A stretch of 46,618 nucleotides of DNA from IMG/VR virus record IMGVR_UViG_3300015360_000070, positions 1 to 46,618 of that record; one strand, written 5' to 3'. How positions within the stretch are numbered: position 1 is the stretch's first letter; every line of letters begins with the position of its first letter. Below, piece by piece: positions 7,864-14,628 of this stretch. The position numbers and the translations under genes were made by a program. A model generated the notes under the pieces. That model made no database searches, had not been told where the DNA came from, and worked only from the letters and a program-made list of their open reading frames with translations. This stretch comes from a virus.

Positions 7864-8106
7864 ACAAATCAGCAGCAGTTCTTTCTTTATAAATACGAAC
7901 GTTTAGTGAGTATTTATTTCTTTCTTTAAACTATCTGATATCCGGCGAAAAGCCGGACTGCTGCTGTTTATATAGCTTAATTATAGATTTCCCACAGAAA
8001 TCTATCTGCTGAGAACTATTTATATAGTTAAATGAATTTTCCTGTGGGGAAAAATTCATAAATACAACTAAACTATAATACAAATCAGCAGACTCAGCAG
8101 TCTGCT
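7864..8106. other. Cluster of hairpins in the 7729-8332 gap
   Basis: The 600-nt gap holds no clear gene but is full of inverted repeats. CAGCAGCAGT (7870-7879) pairs with ACTGCTGCTG (7957-7966). TCCGGC-GAAAA-GCCGGA lies at 7941-7957. ATAGATTTC pairs with GAAATCTAT (7983-8005). AACTAT-TTAT-ATAGTT lies at 8014-8029. TGAATTTTCC pairs with a bulged GGAAAAATTCA (8033-8058). AGCAGAC pairs with GTCTGCT (8087-8106). A 12-nt direct repeat, ACAAATCAGCAG, flanks the set (7864-7875 and 8080-8091). Candidates are a replication origin, a structured leader or an ncRNA. A weak plus-strand frame (8140-8247, TTG start) follows. Confidence 0.7.
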
Positions 8107-8332
8107 CTGCTGCAGACAGATTACGAACGGAGTGAGATATTGAAGGAACTGTCTTTTGAATTCGAAGGTACTGAGAATTTCAACAGCAGTGAGTGGTATC
8201 GAACGCAGAAAGTACGAAGTTACAAAGAATTTCTGATAAGTAGGTAATATTTTAACATATTTTCGACCAACGTATGCTTTTAATCGACGAAATTGCATTT
8301 TGATGTACAAATAGCCCACCTTTGGGTGGTGA

Positions 8333-9217
8333 TTACGACAATGCGGACTCTGCTAAAATGGCTTCAACTTCGGCGAAAAGAGGTTTTATTTTAATATGCT
8401 CCTTCTTAGCCTCGTCATAGTTCTTGTAGAACGTATATCCAATATCTTGAACTACAAATCCAGCTTTTTGCAAAATATAGCCATACGTAGACAACTGCAT
8501 TGAATACCTGCTATGCTTTGAGGCGTTTAAATGCTTAAGTGGACCCCATGCCCAATCTGGGGATGATGTAGACGGCTTTTCCTCATTACTTTTATGGTCA
8601 TTTATCCAAACCTTTCTGGTTTTACCGCGACTTTTAATAAAACACTCGTCAATTTGCCCGGCAATATTCAGATCTAAGTCAAATACAAGTAACTCCGCGT
8701 AGGCTCCATCTTCCAAATCATACAGATCCTCACAAACTGACTCATTATCAAACCATTTTTCATCATGAATGAGCTTAAATTTCTCACTTGTCCAAGGATT
8801 GATCACAAATCCACTCGCAATTGCTTGATTCTCAAGCTTTTTGTGAAACTTCGAGCCTAAAAAACATGAGTTTTTACCTTTAAAATTCCAATGTGACTGC
8901 AGTTCTACCCTTTTTTTGAAGAATTCTTCTGGAGATACCAGTGGTAGTAATGGACCAAACACCGCTTCTGCCGGCGGCTTAAACCCGCCTATTGATTTTC
9001 TTTGCTCTTTAAGTTTATCCTCCATTAAAACCTTCAATGTTCCGTTTGTAAGCCAGTACTGAGTATCAAATTCTGGGAAATACTTACCATAGACAGATCC
9101 AACGCTCGGAATTTCAACAATCTGACCAGGTTTTTGCGGTATAGGATTTTTAGATAGAGAATCCTCTGCATCCAGCCAGTAGGTGTGTCCGTCAGCAATA
9201 AAAATGACTTTTTTCAT
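8333..9217 (-). CDS. PD-(D/E)XK superfamily exonuclease (RecB/Cas4-like)
   Basis: A 294-aa protein with the ordered motifs of the PD-(D/E)XK nuclease fold. GSKFHKKLE supplies the H125/E129 helix, GQIDECFI supplies the first metal-binding Asp (D190), WINDHKS supplies D207-x-K209, and YSMQLSTYGYIL is the QxxxY helix (from Q241). This arrangement is typical of RecB-type and Cas4-type exonucleases and their phage relatives, which process DNA ends in recombination or replication. No Cys cluster for an iron-sulfur centre is seen, which argues against a true Cas4. The N-terminal 110 residues are family-specific and unassigned. It is transcribed divergently from the gene at 9275. Confidence 0.85.
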   Translation of the reverse strand: MKKVIFIADGHTYWLDAEDSLSKNPIPQKPGQIVEIPSVGSVYGKYFPEFDTQYWLTNGTLKVLMEDKLKEQRKSIGGFKPPAEAVFGPLLPLVSPEEFFKKRVELQSHWNFKGKNSCFLGSKFHKKLENQAIASGFVINPWTSEKFKLIHDEKWFDNESVCEDLYDLEDGAYAELLVFDLDLNIAGQIDECFIKSRGKTRKVWINDHKSNEEKPSTSSPDWAWGPLKHLNASKHSRYSMQLSTYGYILQKAGFVVQDIGYTFYKNYDEAKKEHIKIKPLFAEVEAILAESALS

Positions 9218-9258
9218 AAATTTTATGGGAAATTTTAGACTATCTGGAAATTGTTTAC

Positions 9259-9266
9259 TATATTTG
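9259..9266 (+). promoter_or_regulatory. -7 element TATATTTG ahead of the packaging block
   Basis: TATATTTG (9259-9266) fits the Bacteroidota -7 consensus TAnnTTTG. A weak -33 counterpart (TTTAG, near 9234-9238) is at about the right distance. The ATG of the downstream gene is at 9275, so the mRNA leader would be at most a few bases. It lies in the divergent gap between the nuclease gene and the rightward genes. Confidence 0.5.
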
Positions 9267-9274
9267 TATTAGAA

Positions 9275-9718
9275 ATGGAGTTTAGTAGAAAGGGAGACAA
9301 AGCTTATTGTGAAAGTTCCCATGAGTATGTGGATGAAACTGTATACATTAGGAAGATCATAGACATATACTCTGCGTCTGACATCAAGAAGAAGTTCTGG
9401 TTGACAGATAGGGAAAAGGATTTCTTTGTTTCTACTATTGTTCATATTAACCTTGGAATTGATAATCCAATATCTGAAGCTGCGGTACAAATATACAAAA
9501 AGTATTTCAATTTTAAGATATCCAAGAAGGTAATTAACCAATATATAACGTTGATTGCTAACAAGAAGTGGCTTAAATACGACAAAGAAGGTCGGCAGGT
9601 AAAGATGCCTGGAATATTCTACGATATAAAAACAGAACATGACTCATTTGAGTTTAAATTAGTAGTTTCAAATAACAATGCGCTTCATAGACCAGATAAT
9701 GACGGAGATACAGGGTGA
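9275..9718 (+). CDS. Hypothetical protein (147 aa), first gene of the rightward block
   Basis: Unrecognised soluble protein, basic and rich in Lys, Ile and Tyr, mostly helix-prone. I chose ATG 9275 over an in-frame TTG at 9251 because the -7 promoter element (9259-9266) lies between them. The C-terminus overlaps the next gene by 41 nt in another frame. By position it starts the operon that runs through the IHF-like gene. The alternation of helices and basic residues is compatible with DNA binding, but no motif proves it. Confidence 0.7.
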   Translation: MEFSRKGDKAYCESSHEYVDETVYIRKIIDIYSASDIKKKFWLTDREKDFFVSTIVHINLGIDNPISEAAVQIYKKYFNFKISKKVINQYITLIANKKWLKYDKEGRQVKMPGIFYDIKTEHDSFEFKLVVSNNNALHRPDNDGDTG

Positions 9719-9932
9719 AAACCTGCTCGGTGAAATTAAGTACATATGTCTCAACTCAGATAGCAAGAAAGAGCTTATAGAAGATTTTGACTATGAATTT
9801 AAGGCCGAGTATGACGAACTTGGCCGAAAACCTAACCAGCGAGACCTTGAGGAGTACTTTGGAATGAAGATAACCATTGATGAATCGATTGACGAAGATC
9901 AGAAGTATGTTTTGTTAAAGAGAGTTAGATAG
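9678..9932 (+). CDS. Hypothetical acidic protein (84 aa)
   Basis: A small acidic, helix-prone protein with a charged middle (SKKELIEDFDYEFKAEYDELGRKPNQRDLEEYFG). The segment around GRKPNQRDLEEYFG resembles the turn and recognition part of a helix-turn-helix, but too little is there for a call. It overlaps the previous gene by 41 nt and the next gene by 1 nt, so the three are translationally coupled. Confidence 0.7.
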   Translation: MRFIDQIMTEIQGENLLGEIKYICLNSDSKKELIEDFDYEFKAEYDELGRKPNQRDLEEYFGMKITIDESIDEDQKYVLLKRVR

Positions 9933-10426
9933 TGAGTGCTGAGAAATCTGATGGTGAGGTTGTTGTTAAACCTGTGCAAACGTCTGAACAAAAGGCAGTT
10001 GCAAGGTTAAAGCCAAGACCTACTACTTTTCTAAAGAAGTTAGAACCAGAATTAAAGCAAATTGCTAAGGAGCATAAGCTGACAGATTTAGAATTAGAAG
10101 AAATAATCGACTACTTCTTTATTACCCTGAAGGCCATGATCGAGGACGAGAGGCTTCCGAAGATACAGATAACCAACTTTGGAACTTTTAGACCTACAAT
10201 TGGAAAGTTGAACTTTGATCTTAATAAGTCATTTTTCTACATGCATCGAGGTTCTTACGATCGAGACAAGTTAATTGCCAAGGTAAAGAAGCTTTGGCCG
10301 GTGAGACAAAGATTAGCAAAAGAAGGTCGAGGCGAAGAAACCTGGAAACTCTGGAGTAAGAAGAAGAAAAGTATTGATTACATTAAAAAACCACAGTACA
10401 TTGCCAAACCAGAAAGTAAGAAGTAG
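9932..10426 (+). CDS. IHF/HU-like DNA-binding protein
   Basis: A 164-aa protein whose centre matches the bacterial histone-like (HU/IHF) domain. A helical pair (EIIDYFFITLKAMIEDERLPKI) is followed by the signature strand and turn ITNFGTFRPTIGK (about 85-99). The beta-arm region is replaced by a longer, aromatic and basic extension, and both ends are Lys-rich. The GTG start at 9932 overlaps the stop of the previous gene. IHF-like genes near the capsid module are a known feature of crAss-like phages, where the protein is thought to bend DNA for packaging or to travel in the virion. That role is carried over here by analogy. Confidence 0.75.
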   Translation: MSAEKSDGEVVVKPVQTSEQKAVARLKPRPTTFLKKLEPELKQIAKEHKLTDLELEEIIDYFFITLKAMIEDERLPKIQITNFGTFRPTIGKLNFDLNKSFFYMHRGSYDRDKLIAKVKKLWPVRQRLAKEGRGEETWKLWSKKKKSIDYIKKPQYIAKPESKK

Positions 10427-10463
10427 TAACAGAAACCCAAGCCATTACAATCAAAATTCCGGC

Positions 10464-10967
10464 GTGATCGTTGGGCGAAAGACCAGACAAGCGAGATTTG
10501 GAAAGGGTATAACCTTGAGAAAGGAAACAGATGGCGTTACAGGAAAAAGACTTTCGCCGTACATGGGAAGCTTGATAACCCCTCAGACAAGAAGAGCCTA
10601 TGAGGCTCGTCAAATTGAATACTTTGAAGCTCGCTTTATCGCCGACACTTTGGCTAAAAGAGAAGCCATTCAAAATTCAACTGATAAGACTGATGAGCAA
10701 ATAAAGGACGCAATCTATGAGTTCAATCTTGAGCAGCCAAACGAGGAGCAATTAAGAGAGATGGCGAAGAGGTTCGCCACCCATCAAAGAAATAAGGAAG
10801 CAGCCCATTATAAAGCATGGCAAAGAGGTCAGGATAATTTCAGATACATGGGAAATAATTTCCCTGTCATGACAAGGGCGTTCTTGGATAAAACAAGTGG
10901 CATAAAGGAGATAGAAGATCTCCAAGAAAAGATAGACCAATCATTAGAAGAAGCAGTAGTAAATTAA
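10464..10967 (+). CDS. Hypothetical protein (about 167 aa), start uncertain
   Basis: Unrecognised. The frame is open from 10374 (TTG), where it would overlap the IHF-like gene, but the first start after that gene's stop is GTG 10464, used here. No ATG is available near the beginning. The N-terminus is basic (VGRKTRQARFGKG). The rest is strongly helical and charged (RRAYEARQIEYFEARFIADTL; EEQLREMAKRFATHQRNKEAAH), as in head-associated or DNA-packaging phage proteins. The stop lies 7 nt before the next ATG. Confidence 0.65.
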   Translation: MIVGRKTRQARFGKGITLRKETDGVTGKRLSPYMGSLITPQTRRAYEARQIEYFEARFIADTLAKREAIQNSTDKTDEQIKDAIYEFNLEQPNEEQLREMAKRFATHQRNKEAAHYKAWQRGQDNFRYMGNNFPVMTRAFLDKTSGIKEIEDLQEKIDQSLEEAVVN

Positions 10968-10974
10968 AGAGCGA

Positions 10975-11289
10975 ATGGCAATAAGAACAGAAGTAGAGTA
11001 CGCGGAGGTGGCGTTGTTAATCCAGTTTTTGGATGTATGTTCAAAAGGCTTAGTAAGACCTTGGGATCCTGGACCTATCTTAGATAAGTTAGACAAACTT
11101 AGTAAGAAGGGCCACGACATTTCTCATTTACAAATGTGCTGTCCCACTTCAACGGAGGTTAGGGACGTAATAGATTTAAAACCGTACATTCTCGGAGCTG
11201 CAGAAAGGATATCAGAGATGTTGGATGTTCCATACATCGAATTTGGCGGAGAGGATAGACAGTCTGGAAGTAGACATAGCAGGAGATAA
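10975..11289 (+). CDS. Hypothetical protein (104 aa)
   Basis: Unrecognised small, mostly helical protein. It has three Cys (SKG-flanked VCSKG, then MCCPTS) without a metal-binding pattern, and a C-terminal Arg/Ser tail. It follows the previous gene by 7 nt and precedes the next by 18 nt, in the same operon. Confidence 0.65.
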   Translation: MAIRTEVEYAEVALLIQFLDVCSKGLVRPWDPGPILDKLDKLSKKGHDISHLQMCCPTSTEVRDVIDLKPYILGAAERISEMLDVPYIEFGGEDRQSGSRHSRR

Positions 11290-11307
11290 GATAAAAGAAG
11301 TAATAAC

Positions 11308-12027
11308 ATGAGCAAGGAACTGATAGTAGATGAATTTGGCAACAAGAATAAGGAAACTCCTATAATTAACATTTACGAGGAGGGTATGGAGAAGCGGCGT
11401 GAGGAAGACGCTATTGCAGCCAAGAAGGCCACAGAAGACAAGGCACAGGCACTTGAAGAACTCAAAGAAGAGTTTAATGTCTGTATAAATGCTTTTGCCA
11501 AAGACCGTTCTTATTTTAAGAACTATGATCGGTACGAACCGTTGGGGCAGGAAGTTCTTGTTAGACTCTTTACATTTAAACCCCGTGAGGATGTTATAAA
11601 AAGAAATCCTTTATTTGGCGAACACGACATTTGGATTACAAGTCCTTTAAATCAGCAGCCGATTAAACAATCACAGGCTATATTGGATAAAATGTATCCT
11701 ATAGTAATGATTATAAAACTTGGTAAAACCTGTGATCCGGCAAAGGCCTTAGTCGAAGGAGATCTCTATACCATTCCATACGACGATGTGGTTGGTAATT
11801 CGTTTAATCCTGAGTTCTTAGATGCCATGAACACGTACGCAAGGCAGGGCGGTAAGTCTTCTTTAGCTCATTTACCAAGTGATATTCCTCAAAAGATATC
11901 AAATATTCATAAGCACTGGGAGAGATATCAGTTTTCAATGCCCGATAGATTCGACAATCCTACGGAAGATGACAAGTTAACTTATTTGATCCCGGATTTA
12001 AAGATTAAAGCAAAGTTCAGACCATGA
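11308..12027 (+). CDS. Unknown protein with a possible GroES-like fold (239 aa)
   Basis: The N-terminal 65 residues form a charged coiled-coil-like helix (EKRREEDAIAAKKATEDKAQ). The middle (about 73-165) has features of a co-chaperonin (cpn10) beta-barrel: a strand LGQEVLVRLFTFKP, a long loop, the strand YPIVMIIKLGKT, and VEGDLYTIPYDDV, which resembles the family's 'GD.V..P' turn. This is a weak, pattern-level likeness. An alternative is a phage head-associated protein with an unrelated barrel. Its stop overlaps the start of the next gene by 4 nt (ATGA), showing coupling. Confidence 0.55.
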   Translation: MSKELIVDEFGNKNKETPIINIYEEGMEKRREEDAIAAKKATEDKAQALEELKEEFNVCINAFAKDRSYFKNYDRYEPLGQEVLVRLFTFKPREDVIKRNPLFGEHDIWITSPLNQQPIKQSQAILDKMYPIVMIIKLGKTCDPAKALVEGDLYTIPYDDVVGNSFNPEFLDAMNTYARQGGKSSLAHLPSDIPQKISNIHKHWERYQFSMPDRFDNPTEDDKLTYLIPDLKIKAKFRP

Positions 12028-12362
12028 GTATCTGGACAAATTTAAAACTTCGCGGGTTAAAGGATGTCTTTAACGTCGGTAAATGGGGCATGTTCTTGAG
12101 ATCTCAAACTCAGGATACAATTAAAATTCCGAAGGCAGACTTTCAGTCCTACATTGAGCAAATAATCTGGAGAGAAAGTTTCGCCGATTGTAAACGGTGT
12201 TTAAAAGAAGGACAGTGCTCTCATTGCGGCTGCAAAACTCCTGACTTATTTGCAGAGAGGGACATGGTTTGTTCCGGCGGAAATTGGACGGAAATGCTTC
12301 CAACTGCAGAGTGGAATAAAGTTAAAGAAGAATTAGGAATAGAAATAGGAGTAAAATATTAG
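12024..12362 (+). CDS. Putative zinc-binding protein (112 aa)
   Basis: Residues 56-71 contain the cysteine cluster C-K-R-C, then C-S-H-C-G-C, enough to bind one zinc ion or an iron-sulfur centre; a further Cys lies at about 86 (VCSGG). The N-terminus is basic and the C-terminus a Lys/Glu-rich helix. The start codon sits inside the stop of the preceding gene (ATGA overlap). I do not know the family. Position suggests a partner of the preceding protein in head or tail completion. Confidence 0.7.
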   Translation: MSIWTNLKLRGLKDVFNVGKWGMFLRSQTQDTIKIPKADFQSYIEQIIWRESFADCKRCLKEGQCSHCGCKTPDLFAERDMVCSGGNWTEMLPTAEWNKVKEELGIEIGVKY

Positions 12363-12445
12363 TAGTAAAATATATGGGATGATATCATGATGTAATTAAA
12401 AGTAATAAACAATACGAACCCATAATTATTTAATTAAATAATAAT

Positions 12446-12763
12446 ATGGGCAAGTATATCAAACCTGTTGTATCGCTTAATAAACAAAACAAGCAAGCAC
12501 CTCTTGCACCAAAAACGACTGAGCAGGAGGATATAGTTACGTTCAGGCAGAGTAGAATTAATCTGCTATGGGAATTTACGCAATCACTGATTGCGATTTC
12601 AATAACTGGGTTTTTCTTATTCGGCCAAATAAGAGGTATAGAAAGCACTGGTCTCGATATGGCGTTTTCATTTGTGGTGGCAACCTATTTAAATCGGGTA
12701 AATCATGTGAAAATTGGCGGCATTGGTTATAAACCACCAGGTCAAACAAGAGACGGAAGTTAG
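12446..12763 (+). CDS. Small membrane protein (105 aa)
   Basis: The hydrophilic N-terminus (about 40 residues) is followed by a membrane segment LIAISITGFFLFGQI. A second, weaker one follows (LDMAFSFVVATYL), then a basic tail. No signal peptide. The two-helix hairpin with soluble ends would suit a holin or another small inner-membrane phage protein. Two further small membrane proteins follow nearby (12814 and 14346). Function unproven. Confidence 0.65.
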   Translation: MGKYIKPVVSLNKQNKQAPLAPKTTEQEDIVTFRQSRINLLWEFTQSLIAISITGFFLFGQIRGIESTGLDMAFSFVVATYLNRVNHVKIGGIGYKPPGQTRDGS

Positions 12764-12813
12764 TTGACAATGATTAAAAAGAAAGAAAGAAATTAAAAAC
12801 AAATAAATAAACA

Positions 12814-12999
12814 ATGTCAATACTTAACATTTTAATCGTACTAATTATTGTAGGTGTTTTACTGTGGTTGGTAAATACTTATATACCGATGGACGGTAAA
12901 ATCAAAAACATTCTTAATATAGCTGTGGTCATCTTTGTAGTTATCTGGCTTCTAAAAGCCTTTGGGTTGTTAACCTCTTTAGGTAACATTCACATCTAA
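12814..12999 (+). CDS. Two-helix membrane protein (61 aa), holin candidate
   Basis: Almost the whole protein is membrane-embedded: helix 1 at about 3-24 (ILIVLIIVGVLLWLVNTYI), a short loop with PMDGKIK, and helix 2 at about 32-52. This is like the small Thivi_2564-type membrane proteins common in Bacteroidota genomes and their phages. Size and topology suit a class II holin. It has an A-rich leader and its own ATG. Confidence 0.65.
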   Translation: MSILNILIVLIIVGVLLWLVNTYIPMDGKIKNILNIAVVIFVVIWLLKAFGLLTSLGNIHI

Positions 13000-13056
13000 A
13001 AGTGAGCGAGAAATAGTTAAGTAAAGTTATAAAATTAATTTAAAAGTTAGTAAGAA

Positions 13057-13455
13057 GTGGCGGAAATAACAAAAGCAACAGGTCTCTATCTGTATGTAGA
13101 TGAGACAACAGGAAAGTTCAAAAACGTAGCAAAGGATGCGGAGCTCCAATTTGAATTTGCGTATAAGCAAGAAGGAAGTACTATTGACTACATCGAAGGT
13201 GGCTGTGGCTGCACAAAAGCCTGGTATGATGAAGAGGCCAAGAATATAAAGGCCACTTTGAGTATAGCCAAATCCGGAACATTTCAAGCCGGTGAAAATG
13301 GAGTAAACAAGTACGTGACGGTGATGTTGAACCCCGGTGTTCCCTATCTAATTGGCGGACCAAAGAAAGAGCGGATAGTAAACGAAGAAAAGCCGTTTTT
13401 TAGATTAACTTTGGCTGGAACAGTGTATGTAGATGCCCCAAGTGTGGATGTATAA
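13057..13455 (+). CDS. DUF1573-like protein (132 aa)
   Basis: The segment EFAYKQEGSTIDYIEGGCGCT, followed by a Trp and a beta-strand run (NIKATLSIAKSG), recalls DUF1573, an Ig-like domain of Bacteroidota proteins marked by a CGCT motif. There is no signal peptide, unlike most host members, so it may be a virion or cytoplasmic version. GTG start at 13057; no alternative ATG upstream. It is the last protein-coding gene before the RNA island. Fold call moderate, function unknown. Confidence 0.65.
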   Translation: MAEITKATGLYLYVDETTGKFKNVAKDAELQFEFAYKQEGSTIDYIEGGCGCTKAWYDEEAKNIKATLSIAKSGTFQAGENGVNKYVTVMLNPGVPYLIGGPKKERIVNEEKPFFRLTLAGTVYVDAPSVDV

Positions 13456-13473
13456 AGATATTGAGCAAGCTCT

Positions 13474-13588
13474 GGTGAGCAGTATAATTGCTGTGGTGGT
13501 CAAAGGCCCATCACAGATTCTCCTTTTGATCTGCTATCACCTCGGTCTGTGCGGGTCATCATCCCCAGATGGCCCCCAGATCTTTTTT
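13474..13588 (+). ncRNA. Structured RNA with switch-like terminator
   Basis: An outer helix joins GGTGAGCAG (13474-13482) to CTGC-TA-TCACC (13531-13541, 2-nt bulge). Inside it CTGTGGTGG (13491-13499) pairs with CCATCACAG (13508-13516) over nine pairs with one G-U. GATCTG (13528-13533), which overlaps the outer helix, can instead pair with CAGATC (13577-13582), directly before a six-T run (13583-13588). The two folds are mutually exclusive, as in an attenuator. It could be a riboswitch-like 3' element of the upstream operon or a stand-alone ncRNA. It is followed by a separate promoter for the tRNA cluster. Confidence 0.55.
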
Positions 13589-13616
13589 AAATAATTAAAT
13601 AATAGTTCTCCATAAA

Positions 13617-13648
13617 TTTGGAGATTTGAAATAAAAGTAGTACATTTG
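13617..13648 (+). promoter_or_regulatory. Bacteroidota promoter for the tRNA/tmRNA island
   Basis: TTTG (13617-13620), exactly 20 nt of spacer, then TACATTTG (13641-13648): a perfect match to TTTG-N19-21-TAnnTTTG. Transcription should begin near 13655, about 14 nt before the first tRNA. This is the strongest host-range evidence in the window. Confidence 0.8.
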
Positions 13649-13668
13649 TACCAATATAAGAAGCAAAT

Positions 13669-13745
13669 TGCAGGATAGAGCAGCAGTAGCTCGCTGGGCT
13701 CATAACCCATGAGGTCGTGCGGTGCAAATCCCACTCCTGCTACCA
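13669..13745 (+). tRNA. tRNA-Met(CAT), initiator type
   Basis: The cloverleaf ends in an encoded CCA. The acceptor GCAGGA/TCCTGC has an unpaired first position (T-T), a hallmark of bacterial initiators. The D stem is GAGC/GCTC (A11-T24, also initiator-like). The anticodon loop CTCATAA is flanked by GGG/CCC, the three G-C pairs that mark initiators. The overall sequence closely follows bacterial tRNA-fMet (for example AGCTCG-TGGGCTCATAACCC). The T stem GTG(c)GG/CCCAC needs one bulged C, and the T loop has TGCAAAT, so it is slightly degenerate. Confidence 0.85.
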
Positions 13746-13787
13746 GTAAACCAACCTAAAAGTAGGTGTTTTTAATTTTGACATAAT

Positions 13788-14147
13788 GGGGCATAAAGGT
13801 ATCGATTGGCGGAATAAGTTGTAACATCCTTGACGGCTGAATGGGAAGACATTCAAAAACAATTAGACGACAATTTAGGAACGAAAGCGGATATCTACGG
13901 AAAGTCTGCTATATGGGATCTCATCGCGCTGTCCCAAAATTATCAAGTCATCGAAGATGGCGTAGCGCACACTGAATTAGTTTTTGCAACGAACTAAGTA
14001 TTAGATTTCGAGATCTATAAACTCGATGGTGGATTCTGGCGGAGTAAAAACTGTCGGCCCTCAAGTCCTTGAAAGAGGCTATGTAAGGTAAATACGTTAT
14101 AATTGAATACGAACAAGACTTGGGTTCGAATCCCAAATGCTCCACCA
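13788..14147 (+). ncRNA. ssrA: Probable transfer-messenger RNA (tmRNA)
   Basis: A 360-nt element with tmRNA architecture. The 5' GGGGCAT (13788-13794) pairs with 3' ATGCTCC (14137-14143), seven pairs with one G-U, followed by A and an encoded CCA. A perfect T arm (TTGGG, TTCGAAT, CCCAA) lies at 14120-14136. The 5' end has GG-TATCGAT-TGG, close to the tmRNA consensus GG-TTCGAC-GG. A P2-like helix joins GTTGTAAC (13818-13825) to GTTATAAT (14096-14103). Further hairpins such as TCGAG/CTCGA fit pseudoknot stems. No canonical tag ending in ALAA was found. Instead a 55-codon frame (13830-13997, TTG start, ending FATN) crosses the body. tmRNA rescues stalled ribosomes. Alternative: a small gene next to a decayed tRNA. 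Confidence 0.65.
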
Positions 14148-14202
14148 AATTGACGATAATCAGAAGCCTCCACGCGGAGTGAATTGCTTAACACCGTTAA
14201 AA

Positions 14203-14273
14203 GAGCGTGTGTCTGAGTGGTTAAGTGTAGGTCTGCAAAACCTTTTATGCTGGTTCGATTCCAGTCGCGCTCT
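14203..14273 (+). tRNA. tRNA-Cys(GCA)
   Basis: The acceptor GAGCGTG pairs with CGCGCTC (one G-U). The anticodon loop CTGCAAA (anticodon GCA) sits on AGGT/ACCT. The T arm is GCTGG-TTCGATT-CCAGT. The unpaired base at position 73 is T, the identity base of bacterial tRNA-Cys. CCA is not encoded. It lies just before genes for Cys-containing proteins and in a window with extremely Cys-rich giant proteins. Confidence 0.85.
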
Positions 14274-14345
14274 CTAAAGTAAAAATAAAAGATGATGAAT
14301 TGCAATTCGCGAATTTTAAAATAAATAATAAAACAAACAAAAAAC

Positions 14346-14612
14346 ATGAATAGTACTTTAGCACGGATTCAGGCCCTCTGGGTAAGTCTGGGATCGCTCC
14401 TTGTTATAATTGGAGCCACCAGTAAATTTCCTTGGTTGGTTGATCTGTTTTCTCAAACCTTCGTTGATGCTGCACTTGTAGCCGGTGGGGCCGTTGTTGC
14501 CTTCTACCAATTTGTAAGAGCAATCTTTGCCGCAAAATTTGCGGACATCAAGGCCCTTTCTTCTGGAGATATTGCAAGTTACTTATTTAACCCCTTCAAA
14601 ATAGCTGCTTAA
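14346..14612 (+). CDS. Two-helix membrane protein (88 aa), holin candidate
   Basis: The helix at about 10-25 (ALWVSLGSLLVIIGAT) and the helix at about 40-62 (DAALVAGGAVVAFYQFVRAIF) are separated by a short loop. The N-terminus is short and the C-terminus soluble. Size and layout suit a class II holin, although no lysis partner such as an endolysin is visible nearby. The 70-nt leader contains two overlapping palindromes (14297-14315). Confidence 0.65.
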   Translation: MNSTLARIQALWVSLGSLLVIIGATSKFPWLVDLFSQTFVDAALVAGGAVVAFYQFVRAIFAAKFADIKALSSGDIASYLFNPFKIAA

Positions 14613-14628
14613 CAAAAAGCAAGCTATA

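Noticed and set aside
8068-8319. Minus-strand 83-codon frame in the hairpin gap
   Set aside because: It overlaps several hairpins, is basic and hydrophobic without a pattern, and a more protein-like frame lies on the other strand.
8333-9217. Cas4 nuclease
   Set aside because: The PD-(D/E)XK motifs are present but the four-Cys iron-sulfur cluster of Cas4 is not, and no other cas gene is in the window.
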